21,670 bases of DNA from Astrothelium macrocarpum (GCA_021030915.1 JAGEMR010000247.1:1-21670); one strand, 5' to 3'. Positions 8,517 through 17,678 are shown, counted from the stretch's first letter. Numbers and translations are program-made. Notes: generated from the letters alone by a model not told the origin.

Positions 8517-10089
8517 TTATCTTACACCCGCAGCCGATTGCATCAGCAACCCCTTCACCCATCCCATCCCATTCACTGCTCTCAGCCCCAAACTCCTCAA
8601 TCCCACAATCGGACCCGACCCTACACTGTACAGTTTATGCAACTTATCCACCACACCTAACATCATATTATTCTTCGCCCACTGCTCTCGATCATAGGCT
8701 TCCAGTGCCATCACACTCCCCAGATCCGCGCCCTGCTCCACCGCCCTCTCCACCACCTTCACCAGCGCCGCCACATCTCCCAGCCCTTGATTCAGCCCCT
8801 GCCCCGCCAGTGGATGCACCGAGTGCGCCGCATCTCCAACCACCGCAACCCGCTCACCCACATACGTCGCAGCGTGGCGCATACGCAGCGGGAAGCTTGC
8901 GACCGAGCCCGGCTGCACCGCCTCTATCTCCGGCGGGAGCTCCAGCTCCGGCGCAACACGCGTATGCCGGAGACGCCAGGCAAGCTCGTCCGCCTGGCCC
9001 GACGGAATGCTCGCCATGTACTCGACATCGGTTGGCGACAGGCGGAACGCCGCGTTCACCGAGGCAACGAAGTCCGCATCCGACAGCGAGCGCAGCTGCG
9101 CCGCGTGCGTCGGGAGCGTCGACCACACGAGCGACGCGTACGGCCCCGGCAGCGGCAGCAGCGCGACGGGCCCCGTGGGGAGGAAGCGCTGGTACGCGGT
9201 GCGGAACGGCTGCGGCCCAAGCGGCTGCCGGAGACGCAGCGTGGCGACGACGCCGTGGCGCTGGTAGTCCCAGCCGCGCGAGTCGATACCCGCGAAGGCG
9301 CGGACGGGGCTGTGGGCGCCGTCGCTGCCGATGAGGAGGCGCGCTGCGAGCGTGCGGGAGCCGGAGAGGGTGAGGAGCGGCCAGGAGCGGAGGTCCAGGG
9401 TGGGCGTGTCTTCGCCGAGGGCGATGTTCGAGACGCGGGTGTTGGGGAGGAGGGTGACGTTGCCGAGATCGTGGAGGCGCGCGAGGAGGGCGCTGGTGAG
9501 GTTGGCGTTTTCCGTCATGTATGCGATTGTGCTGGGGTCTTCGCTGGAGGGGTTGGGTGAGGGGAGGCCAACGGAGCCCCAATCAAAGGATATGTGGGTA
9601 GAACTGACGCCATCCCAGACTTGCATGGAGTGGTAGGGTTGGATTCGCGATGGGTTGATGTGGTCCCATGCTCCGATGTCTGTTGCAGAGTGAGTTGTGA
9701 GTCTTATAGTGATTCTGCTTAGACTCAAGCGTTCATACCCTTGAGGAGATTTAATGAAGCTGGAGTAAGAGAACTACAACGATTGGAGAATTCGGTTTTG
9801 GAGTCATTTTTTAACTGAGTTTGGTGCAGATCTTGGCCCTCTATCAAAGCAATTTTGAGCTTTGACGTTATGTTGGATGCCCCTAAACGAAATTCGGGGT
9901 AAGAAAGTGATTATGAAAGCTCGATCCATGCTACCTACGAAGAGCTGTTACCAGGCTTAAGCCAGCAGGCCCGCCCCCAACGCAGACTACATCATAGAAT
10001 TCTGGTGATTGAGTAGCATATGTCCTTTTAGACGGGCGAGCAAATCTGGAATTACACCGGCGAAAGCAAATCGAAGGACGGAGTAGCAT
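8517..10089 (-). CDS. COQ6: Ubiquinone biosynthesis FAD monooxygenase Coq6
   Basis: Exons on the minus strand are 10089..9939, 9882..9739 and 9679..8517, giving 485 aa. The first two exons restore the FAD-binding N-terminus missing from the large open frame. Introns are 56 nt (GTAGGT, TTTAG) and 59 nt (GTATGA, ACAG), both phase 1. Coq6 hydroxylates the C5 position of the benzoquinone precursor in the mitochondrial CoQ synthome, with electrons from ferredoxin. Residues 1 to about 30 are basic, rich in R and S and free of acid, a mitochondrial presequence. The FAD motif YDVVCVGGGPAG is at 32-43, followed by KIALIEGQDL, the GSDGAHSPVR motif (about 216-225) and GDAAHSVHPLAGQG (about 380-393). All diagnostic motifs of the UbiH/Coq6 family are present. 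It is convergent to HTS1 and divergent from the UstYa-like gene. Confidence 0.96.
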
Positions 10090-10239
10090 GCCTGAGCGAG
10101 TAAACGACCTATAAGTAGTTGGCGTGCATCAGTGGTGCGCACGGCAGATTCCAAGAAACGACTGTGTTCACAGCATTGAAGACGGTTTCAATGATGATAC
10201 ATGAAGCTCGGCCCGGAATATACACATCGGCCTAGTGGC

Positions 10240-10434
10240 GCTGAGATGGCTAAACCTCGGCTAAGATTCCAGCTCTGATCAAAGTCCTCTCACTCTCACT
10301 GGCTTAGCATCAATTACACCTAACCTAACCTCTGCGTCATGGAAATGGCATGGGCAGGGAACGAGACCTCAGATAAGATGAGGATCCTGCATCTGAGAAG
10401 CTAAGCCAGGGCCACCTTGTGTTTGGATCTCAGC
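10240..10434. repeat. Cluster of inverted repeats, possible MITE-like remnant or foldback
   Basis: There are three sets of perfect arms. GCTGAGAT (10240-10247) pairs with ATCTCAGC (10427-10434). CTGGCTTAGC (10299-10308) pairs with GCTAAGCCAG (10400-10409). CTCAGAT (10368-10374) pairs with ATCTGAG (10391-10397). They are nested in the order of a single foldback about 195 nt long with imperfect arms. No coding potential is seen. Confidence 0.4.
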
Positions 10435-10538
10435 TGCTTAAGCTATCTGTTCAAACCCACTTATTATGACACTAAATTAAAATCGAATGGTTCCATTACT
10501 TCAGCTGATCCTTGTCAAAGAATGGAATCAATAGCGCC

Positions 10539-10585
10539 ATCAATCGGCGATTGATTGGTCCTGTACAGTGACACAGCTGTACAGG
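10539..10585. promoter_or_regulatory. Two adjacent perfect dyads upstream of UstYa-like gene
   Basis: ATCAATC-GGC-GATTGAT lies at 10539-10555. Four bases later CCTGTACAG (10560-10568) and CTGTACAGG (10577-10585) form a second dyad with an 8-nt spacer. They are about 195-240 nt upstream of the UstYa-like ATG, a suitable place for operators. No binding factor can be named. Confidence 0.45.
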
Positions 10586-10779
10586 GTTTGCCATTCGCCG
10601 TTTCAAAAGCGTTGCCTTTGCTGGTAAGGGAACTATGTATGATGTGACTTTCATATCGTGCCTACTCGAGACTTCAACGGACAATTCGTGGCGGCTCCGT
10701 ACGGGCCACAAAAAATAAACGTTCTACTACCATCACAATTCTCAGAACCAGTCTTTCGTCTGCTTAGCAATTTCACGCG

Positions 10780-11837
10780 ATGTTTGCGTCTGAGAGCGAA
10801 TACCACCTCCTTACGGACAAAGACAATCATAGCGCTGAGGAGAGTTTGTACCAAGCTCGGTCCCGAAAACATAGAATCAACTCATGGATGATATGTGCAG
10901 CGTTTACTATCTTGCTCTTTATCTCTGGGTTAGGTAACGTACTTCAATACAAAAGACTCCAAAAAAGCAGTTGCGAGAGCTCCGTACATGGTAAGCAGCA
11001 GTCACATGTTTCACTGCTCGGAGACTTCGACATCTATCTTCTCGGACTGATTGACATGCTGTAGCTGGCTTGGTATACAACCGAGACACTGAGATGACCT
11101 GGAAAGGACCTTTTTTCTCCGACAACGAGACAGAGACTTCTGAAGCCTGGGACAACATTGACCTTGGCCCTGGCACTGTTGCGCTCTCTGACGATTATGT
11201 CGCCCAATTTGGTCTCCCCAAATCCCAGCGCTTCCCATGGGACAAAACAAAGGGTATCTACGTGCTCAATTCATACCACAATATGCACTGTTTGGTGAGC
11301 CCTTCTCTGCTCTAATTGAAAATTTCCATCAGCTTCCTCGCCAAGTAGTCATTTGTTCTTGCCGGTTCTGACTTCAACTGACGTCCGACCTTTTAGATTA
11401 AAATGCGTCAGATCTTCATCGCCACGCGAACAGGCCGCCAAGTGAAAGAAAGCTTTCTCATGCATGCTCTGCATTGTCTAGACAGCCTTCGCCAGTCTCT
11501 CGAATGTCATGCCGATGATACGCCGCGCTACACTGGGTTCCAGCCGCATGCTGTCTCGGGACTGGGCCAACACATGAAATGCCGTAGCTGGGATGCGCTC
11601 GCGGCTTGGGGTCGACAACACTCGGCTTGCTGGCAGTACATCGATGATAAGTCAGACCCAACTTTCGATAGTCTTGACCGATACCGCTTCTGTCCGCCGC
11701 ATTCTCCCTATGCGGACAGAGTACGAGCGGTCTTTGGAGAGAATCTTGAACGTCACAACGTGCTGGATTTGCTTCGCTCGAGGCCTGAATCAGCGCTTGT
11801 CGAAGATGAACACGAGCAAGCATCACCGAGCATGTAA
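10780..11837 (+). CDS. UstYa-like protein (DUF3328), membrane-anchored
   Basis: Exons are 10780..10990, 11065..11294 and 11397..11837, giving 293 aa. Introns are 74 nt (GTAAGC, CTGTAG) and 102 nt (GTGAGC, CTGAC branch, TTTTAG); the second splits the codons after HNMHCL. A single hydrophobic segment at about residues 36-56 follows a short cytosolic N-terminus. Both family signature motifs are present: HNMHC at 142-146 and HALHC at 170-174, the HxxHC pair proposed to bind metal. Family members (UstYa/UstYb, CctR and relatives) act in fungal peptide and secondary-metabolite pathways, carrying out oxidative cyclisation, chlorination or hydroxylation. The substrate here is unknown. The nearest gene downstream, on the opposite strand, encodes a small secreted repeat protein. 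Identification as a family member is firm; involvement in a peptide pathway is inference. Confidence 0.92.
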
Positions 11838-12139
11838 GGACCGATTGGACAAGGTATTCGTCCGAGTATGTCCGCTTCACCAGCCACACCTTGAGGTTGG
11901 GAAATGCTATATGGTTTTCTGGGGAGCGCCGATGGAGACGGCAATAGAACTGAGTTGTAGTCGCGATAAGTTTTAAATCGTCAATGAGTCTACAAAGGTG
12001 CATCTATTTTCGCTATCTCCTGGAAGCCATTTGAAGCATTTTGCTCAGCTGCGCACGCTGGTCCGTCGTTGTGTTGCTATTTCTACCAGACAAGCAAGCG
12101 CCTGCTGTCTTTGCGGCAATCGCTTCCTTACCTAGCTTA

Positions 12140-12177
12140 CAGCATCATGTCCGTGGGGTCCGCTGGCGATGATGCTG
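12140..12177. repeat. Hairpin with perfect 9-bp arms, CAGCATCAT/ATGATGCTG
   Basis: The arms at 12140-12148 and 12169-12177 are separated by 20 nt. It lies about 300 nt beyond the UstYa-like stop codon. The role is unknown; it could be a transcript 3'-end structure. Confidence 0.4.
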
Positions 12178-12508
12178 CCACTATCGGGCACCATTGTTAC
12201 AATAAGATTTATAAAAGATCATCTTCATCGTTGTCACAGTGAAAGCTGTTGTGCTAAAGAACAAAGCAACGTAATGGCTATACTCTACATCAAACGACAC
12301 GCAGCTACATTGGATATCACCACCAGTTCTCTACATCTGCTAAGAACGCAGGATCAGATCGATATTTTAATAACAAGGCCAAGAAACAGCAATGAAGCTA
12401 AACTATGTACCGTCTCTACTACAAACACAACGAGCAAATAAATCAGATTTTAACAAAACGGCTTTTCCCCAAAGTTCACGTTGGACCAACGATGATATGG
12501 AGTATAAT

Positions 12509-12514
12509 TTTATT
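12509..12514 (-). terminator. AATAAA (minus strand) after small secreted protein gene
   Basis: TTTATT on the plus strand reads AATAAA on the minus strand, 14-19 nt past the stop codon of the minus-strand gene. This is close for a cleavage signal but usable in fungi. Confidence 0.3.
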
Positions 12515-12527
12515 CCACAATCTTAAC

Positions 12528-12909
12528 TCATTCGGCGCGTACAATGGCCCTTTCCAGTATATCAGGCGAAGCCGGACGGTCCGCACTCTCCTCGGCAAGC
12601 TCAGGCGAAGTAGGAAGTTCAACGTCCCTCTCCAGAATATCCGGCGAGTCTGGACGCTGCTCATCTGTCCCTACGACGGCAGAAGATGTAGGGATCGCGA
12701 CTGTTCTTTCCGCAATTTCGTGAGACGTGGGTCGCAAACCACCTGCACGAACTGCCATTCTCTTGTAAGCAATCCGAATGACCTCCTTTCATCCTCGTAA
12801 TGCATTGATGCAGGTACTCTAACTCACCAACAGCATTTGCAACAGGAAAAGCCTGGGTCAAGGGCACGGTGGCCGTAGCAAGAAGAAAGAGGACACTGTT
12901 GAGATGCAT
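12528..12909 (-). CDS. Small secreted protein made of five 13-residue repeats
   Basis: Exons are 12909..12828 and 12751..12528, giving 101 aa. The 76-nt intron starts GTGAGT and uses a GGCAG acceptor with a CTTAC branch about 17 nt upstream. Residues 1-20 (MHLNSVLFLLATATVPLTQA) are a clear signal peptide. Residues 35-99 are five exact-length 13-residue repeats with the pattern P-x-S-x-x-I/L-x-E-R-x-V; the third is PDSPDILERDVEL and the fifth PASPDILERAIVR. Substitutions between those two units are largely at third codon positions in the first nine codons, which supports this reading frame. There are no cysteines, no aromatic residues after the signal peptide, and no KR/RR sites. Function unknown: candidates are an effector-like repeat protein, a surface protein, or a divergent precursor peptide for the UstYa-like neighbour. 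A second in-frame acceptor at 12742 would remove three residues. Confidence 0.62.
12537..12731 (-). repeat. Coding 39-bp minisatellite, five units
   Basis: The 195 nt divide into five 39-nt units without gaps, coding for the 13-residue repeats of the small secreted protein. Units three and five are the most alike, suggesting a 78-nt duplication on top of an older 39-nt one. Confidence 0.7.
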
Positions 12910-13795
12910 GGTCGTGACTGACTGCTAAGCTATGTTTAGAAAGGACTTGGGAGTTTGTGGTGAAGAGAGCTGTTCAGAGATGAAAGAAACAATGCCGGAT
13001 TTTAGTATGAAACGGCACAAGCTTGCGAGATGCCTTTCAGAAGTGAGATGACGACGCGGGAAAATGGCCATGAAGAGCAAGGAAGACATCACGGATGGAC
13101 TCTACACCTTCAGCTGCGCCGCGCTACATTGCCTGTCTGGACAATCTATTTCTGTCCTAGTCGTGTCCAAAGCATGATTATCACGCTGAGGCACAGCCAA
13201 ATAGATGTGAGATGTCAGTGTCTGCTACGCACACTTAAAGAATAGTGTTGAGGTGATACTCTCCCCAGCTTTTTGCCCAGGATTTCGGTGGAGCCTCAAG
13301 GATAGGTGTTGGTGCAAGGGTGCTGACTCTCAATTGATGCTCATTGGGTTCGTCCCGTTCCGTGCCACTGACATGCATATGCTACCCTGCTAGAGCAGCT
13401 TTTAGCGCTTTCATCGTTCGACGCCGAACACATGTCAGTCAGCCCGCAGTCGCGCCGTTTTCTTCGCATGCACGGAACACTCAATCTGCCGGCAAAGCAA
13501 TATGTGCAGAACCGGTTCAACGGTCATGCCTTGCGCAACTTGCAATGCCGAGCTGCGCCATGTGGAGCGCGATCGAAGAAGCAGGGTGTATATTCGATCT
13601 TACGCTGAACCCTTGAATCTTCCTTAATACTCCCAAATCGGGTATTATCGCTTGGGAAAGCTCTCCCACTACAGTGGGGCCTGCTCACACGAACAATGCC
13701 CAATGGCCGCCTTTCAGTTTGTCGTGGCGCTCCTTCCCGTCCTCTTGCTCCACCATCTGCCTTCCGCCCTACTCGAGCGAAACGTCGAGTAAGAT
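12910..13795. other. Divergent promoter region, small secreted protein and rhodopsin-domain genes
   Basis: No gene is supported in 886 nt. Open frames at 13344-13616 (plus) and 13524-13817 (minus) have arginine- and cysteine-rich sequence with no domain, and the latter overlaps the start of the next gene. A small perfect stem CCCACT-AC-AGTGGG lies near 13666-13679. Confidence 0.55.
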
Positions 13796-15110
13796 ATGGC
13801 TGGCTCTCAGATGGCACTTGCTCCGCATCTCACTTTTTCATCTTCCAACTATGGCCCGGCCGTCAACGTAACGAACTGGCTGCTGCTGGTTACGTCGGTT
13901 CTTGCGGTGACAGCACGAAGTCTCGTCAAGTTTAGAGCTGTACGAAAGTTTGAAGGAGATGATGCCTTCATCTTCCTTTCCTTGGTACGCATGCACAGTG
14001 TTCCATAACGGGAAGGCTTCAACTTACCGGCTTTATTATAGCTGTTCAGCGTAATCATTTGCGCTCTCATCTCCCTCCAAGTATCTGCCGGCTTAGGAGA
14101 GCAGCCCAATGCATCGACTACATTGCAGTCCGGTAGATTCCAAAAGGTATGCATTCGCCTCTCATTTTATTTTTTACTAAAGCGGAGACAGTATGCCTAT
14201 GCCAACGAGCTACTTGTGATCGCTTCATTTTGCTGCTCGCAAACCTCCCTCCTGCTTTTCATTCGCAATCTCACTGTGAAGGCCTTCTTCAACTCTATTA
14301 GGATCGGATTACTGGTCACACTTTTGCTGGCAGCAATTTCGAGTCTTTTCGCAGCGGCATTTCAATGCCCTGCACCGACAACGTGGAAGTTGACACAAGC
14401 ATCCTGTATCGACCAAGTGAGGCTTTTCTTCGACGGGTCATTCATCTCACTAATTCGCTTGCAGCGTTCTTTCTGGACTTTTGCGATGGTCTTTAGCATT
14501 ATTCTGGAGATTCCCATGATCCTGTTACCCTGCACGATATTGTGGCAGTTACACATGCAGGGGCAGCAAAGGATGAAGTTATTGCTCTGCTCTTTTTCTC
14601 GAATTTTGTGAGCACTGTGCCCAATTTTACTTTTCTCTGAGCTAATGCGAAATAAGTGTCATTGGATCTCTAATAGGAACCCTGGTTCTACTCCATGCAA
14701 CGAATACTTCGTCCAATATTGCCTACTCAGGATGGGCGTTGGCAATTTGTGCCTTGTTCGTGCAAGCTTCGAGTATTGTGACGGCTTGTATGATCCATCT
14801 CAAGCCGGTTCTAATAGCAATGTCTTCTGGAATGGTCACAGTTGAGGACATTCGTCGCAAGACCACTACGCACGGTGCTTCGCAAAGTGAAGTGACACGC
14901 TCAGGACGCTCCGCAAGGAAGTATGGTCCTGGATCAATGTTGAGCAGCACCAAACCTTCCAGTGGCATCGTTTGTCAGCGGGATATAGATGTTAATCTCG
15001 AGGAAATGGGTCGTAGAGTGGAGTCCACAAACAGCGATGAGGTTCACCATGTTTGGGATGGAAGCAGCCACAAAAGTGACACACTACTTGTTAATGGAAG
15101 TGGAGACTAG
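13796..15110 (+). CDS. Rhodopsin-domain (SAT4-like, PTH11-related) 7-TM membrane protein
   Basis: Exons are 13796..13984, 14042..14146, 14192..14416, 14465..14607 and 14657..15110, giving 371 aa. The four introns are 57, 45, 48 and 49 nt, most with a CTAAT or CTAAA branch. Seven hydrophobic segments are visible, beginning with NWLLLVTSVLAVTARSLV and ending with WALAICALFVQASSIVTACM. The family hallmarks are GDDAFIFLSLV at the second segment, YANELLVIASFCC at the third, and a conserved Cys in the extracellular loop (FQCP). A hydrophilic cytosolic tail of about 80 residues follows (VTVEDIRRKTT onward). There is no N-terminal CFEM domain. These proteins are fungus-specific; some relatives are PTH11-type receptors for surface or host cues, most have no known ligand, and no retinal lysine role is implied. 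Confidence 0.88.
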
Positions 15111-15124
15111 AAAGACATGTGCAT

Positions 15125-15150
15125 GCGATCGCCTACTGCGATCGCGTACT
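15125..15150. repeat. 13-bp tandem duplication containing GCGATCGC
   Basis: GCGATCGCCTACT and GCGATCGCGTACT are adjacent and differ at one base. They lie 14 nt after the rhodopsin-domain stop codon, in the presumed 3' UTR. Confidence 0.7.
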
Positions 15151-15330
15151 GCGAAAGGGGCTGTAGTATAACAGGATTCTAGGTAGAATTCCAGCTCCGC
15201 AGAAATGATGTGTGGCCTATCATGCTTCCGCGCGTTTGAAAGAACACCTCACGTATGGACCATCCCGCCAATCCATGTTGCTAATGCCAAACAATCTGAT
15301 AGTAAAACTACAGAGAAATGATTGTGCTCT

Positions 15331-15356
15331 CCCACCGGTCAAGCCCACCGGTCAAG
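15331..15356. repeat. Perfect 13-bp tandem duplication, CCCACCGGTCAAG
   Basis: Two identical adjacent copies lie at 15331-15343 and 15344-15356. The second runs into a tract of eight G. They are about 290-310 nt upstream of the permease ATG and could be a duplicated regulatory site, since each contains ACCGGT. Confidence 0.75.
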
Positions 15357-15644
15357 GGGGGGGCATCTGCGGAATACCCGAGCGAATTTGGATGCAAAAA
15401 GAGCATGGGTAGCGCTTCGGCGGAGTTTTTCCGTTCACTTAGCTACAATAATTTGCTTAATTTTTGCAGACTGTGCCGCATACCTGCAGCACAGGACGAC
15501 ATGGTGTATGTATCTAATCCTAGTCTGTAATGGCTTCTTCAACTCATGCTTGCGCGGTTTACCCTCCTTCAGTTCCGCAGCGTAAGCACTTGATCTTAAC
15601 CCAATTTTTATTTTGCAGTTTTCAAGTTGAGCGAAAACTGTGTT

Positions 15645-17678
15645 ATGGAGTTCGCGAATACTCCTACCAAAGGGCAGAATGGCAACCACATCGAAGAGTT
15701 TGAAAGGGAACATGAATCGCAGGCGAGAGACAGCCGGACTTTGGCAAGGCTAGGCAAGAAGCAAGTGCTCAAGGTATGCCAGATCTTAAAAACTCACACA
15801 TCTGGTGTCTGAAATGTCTCTACGAATAGCGCAACTTCGGGTTTCTAGCAATTCTAGCTTTCAGTTGCACTGTACTGGTCACATGGGAAGGTGTACTAGA
15901 GTAAGTCCAATTCCCAGGCATTCGATGCATTTTAACAAGACCCGTAGGCTTTTCACGACTGGACTTGAGAAGTAAGTTGAACTTCTCAGATTTTCACCTT
16001 GGGTGCTCTCTTACCTTTATGCAGTGGTGGACCGGCCGGGCTCTTCTGGAGCTACATAGTGACTTGGTTTGGAACGCTATCTGTCTTCGTTACTATTTGT
16101 GAGCTTGCGTCTATGTTCGTCGACCCCCCGGAGACTGGCGCAAAGCTTGTAGCTCATCGGGTTTAGGGCTCCAATTGCGTCTGGACAATACTACTGGGTG
16201 TCGATGCTGGCACCACCTTCATGTCGCAAAATCCTGAGTTATCTTACGGGTAAGGGAAAGCGCCTCCTGGTGAATTCTGCTGAGTCCTGTAGGTTGGATG
16301 ACCGCCTTTGCTTGGCAGACATCGATCACGAGTGCCGGGTTTCTATCAGGCGGAATCATCAAAGGTCTCCTAGTCCTGAACTACCCAGACCAGACTTTCC
16401 ATCAGTGGCAGGCGACCTTGATCGGGTATGGAGTTATTGTTGTGGCTGTCTTCATTAACACTGTCGTGAGCAGCTACCTTCCGAGTATTGAAAGCTGCAT
16501 CTTGATGGTCCATATCCTCGGCTTCTTCGCTATTCTGATTGTCGTCGCATATATGGGTCCTCATTCTTCAGCGAAAGATGTCTTTGACAACTGGTCCAAT
16601 GGAGGAGACTGGCCGTCCCGGGGTACATCGTTCATGGTGGGCCTTATCGGGAACGCGTTTGCTTTTGCGGGTAAGCAAAGCCCCCTCCGAATGTTGATCA
16701 TCCGCATCACTGACATGCTGAAGGTGCCGACGCTGCGGTTCACGTAAGTCAAAATTTCGCCTCAAGAACGTGGACTGATCGGAGTCGTAGATGGCCGAAG
16801 AGATTTCGAACGCCGCCATCGTCATTCCCAGGACGATCATTGGGAGCATGCTGCTTAATGGTACAATGGGCCTCGGAATAACGGTTGTCATGATCTTCAG
16901 CCTTGGCGACGTGGATGCTATCACGAATACCCCGACTGGCTATCCCTTCATCGGAGTGATCTATCAAGCGACCAATTCGACCGCCGCAACCACTGTTCTT
17001 AGTTCTCTCATTGTCTTGTCAGTCTTCTTCTGTTGCCTGGGTTTCGTAGCAACATCTTCGAGGATGGTATGGTCCTTTGCCAGGGACAGAGCTCTGCCGT
17101 TTTCGGATTTTCTTGGGCGAGTAAGTAAACCCTAATTGAGTTAAAGACTCGAAGCTAATGGGGTATAGATCGACCCTCGAAGCCAAGTCCCAATCAATAC
17201 GGTCCTCGTGACAACGGTAATAGGCGCGCTAATTCTACTCATAAGCTTCGGCTCGACTCTAGCATTGAACATCATCCTGTCCATTACAATCTTCGGTTTC
17301 TACTTCACATACTTCCTGAGCTGTGCTCTACTCTTATGGCGCCGTTGTCAGAAGGGTGTCATTGTGACGAAACAAGCACTAGACTCAGAAGAGCAGGGTA
17401 GCTATATTGCCAGTGAGGAGCAACTGATATGGGGCCCGTGGCGTGTACCAGGTGTGCTTGGTATTTGCAACAATCTGCTTGCTTGTGCCTACTGCGTGGT
17501 CATTGCCTTCTTTAGTTTCTGGCCGGCTACTGTGAAACCGGAGCTGGCGGACATGAATTGGAGCTGCGTTATCGTAGCAGCAGCACTTATTTTCAGTGCT
17601 GTGTACTACGCTGTCTGGGGAAGGTTCCATTATCGAGGTCCGATCGTCGAGACGAATGCACACACTACTCTGTCTTAG
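15645..17678 (+). CDS. Amino-acid/choline-type permease (APC superfamily, ACT family)
   Basis: Nine exons: 15645..15773, 15830..15900, 15948..15971, 16025..16114, 16167..16249, 16293..16670, 16724..16743, 16791..17120 and 17169..17678, giving 544 aa. All eight introns are 43-56 nt and every junction restores conserved family sequence: RNFGFLAILAFSCTVLVTWEG, NGGPAGLFWSYIV, ELASMAPIASGQYYWVSMLA, SFMVGLIGNAFAFAGADAAVH, ARDRALPF. Exons 3 and 7 are only 24 and 20 nt. The fourth intron has an unusual donor, GTTCGT. About 12 membrane segments are visible. The family includes GABA, choline and other amine/amino-acid transporters of the plasma membrane (Uga4, Hnm1 type); the substrate cannot be read from sequence. 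The ATG at 15645 was chosen as the only ATG before the conserved N-terminal region. No disruption is visible once the introns are removed. Confidence 0.93.

Larger units (their letters stand above)
10090..10779. other. Divergent promoter region, COQ6 and UstYa-like gene
   Basis: No gene is supported. The 690 nt hold a cluster of inverted repeats (10240-10434), two adjacent perfect dyads (10539-10585) and a CCTCGG hexamer (10255-10260). CT-rich stretches typical of fungal promoters occur around 10285-10300. Confidence 0.6.
11838..12527. other. Intergenic between convergent UstYa-like and small secreted protein genes
   Basis: No gene is supported. Short open frames (for example 12169-12441) lack any recognisable feature. 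It contains a 9-bp-arm hairpin (12140-12177) and becomes AT-rich towards the 3' end of the minus-strand gene. Confidence 0.6.
15111..15644. other. Intergenic: rhodopsin-domain gene 3' region and permease promoter
   Basis: No gene is supported. It holds two separate 13-bp tandem duplications (15125-15150 and 15331-15356) and an eight-G run at 15356-15363. Confidence 0.6.

Noticed and set aside
8450..9560. Plus-strand open frames of 294 and 257 codons over COQ6
   Set aside because: Proline/arginine/alanine-rich shadows of the GC-rich COQ6 coding strand, with no domain.
10318..10332. Telomere-like CCTAACCTAACC
   Set aside because: Only about two units and not the CCCTAA hexamer; likely chance.
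12528..12909. Alpha-pheromone precursor or classical dikaritin precursor
   Set aside because: Repeats have no KR/RR processing sites and no Trp, Tyr, Phe or Cys, all expected in those precursors.
13344..13817. Open frames of 90 (plus) and 97 (minus) codons
   Set aside because: No domain, no signal peptide, and composition unlike coding sequence; the minus one overlaps the rhodopsin-domain gene start.
16115..16166. In-frame stop (16163-16165) as evidence of a dead permease
   Set aside because: The stop lies inside a 52-nt intron; splicing gives ELASMAPIASGQYYWV, which matches the family.
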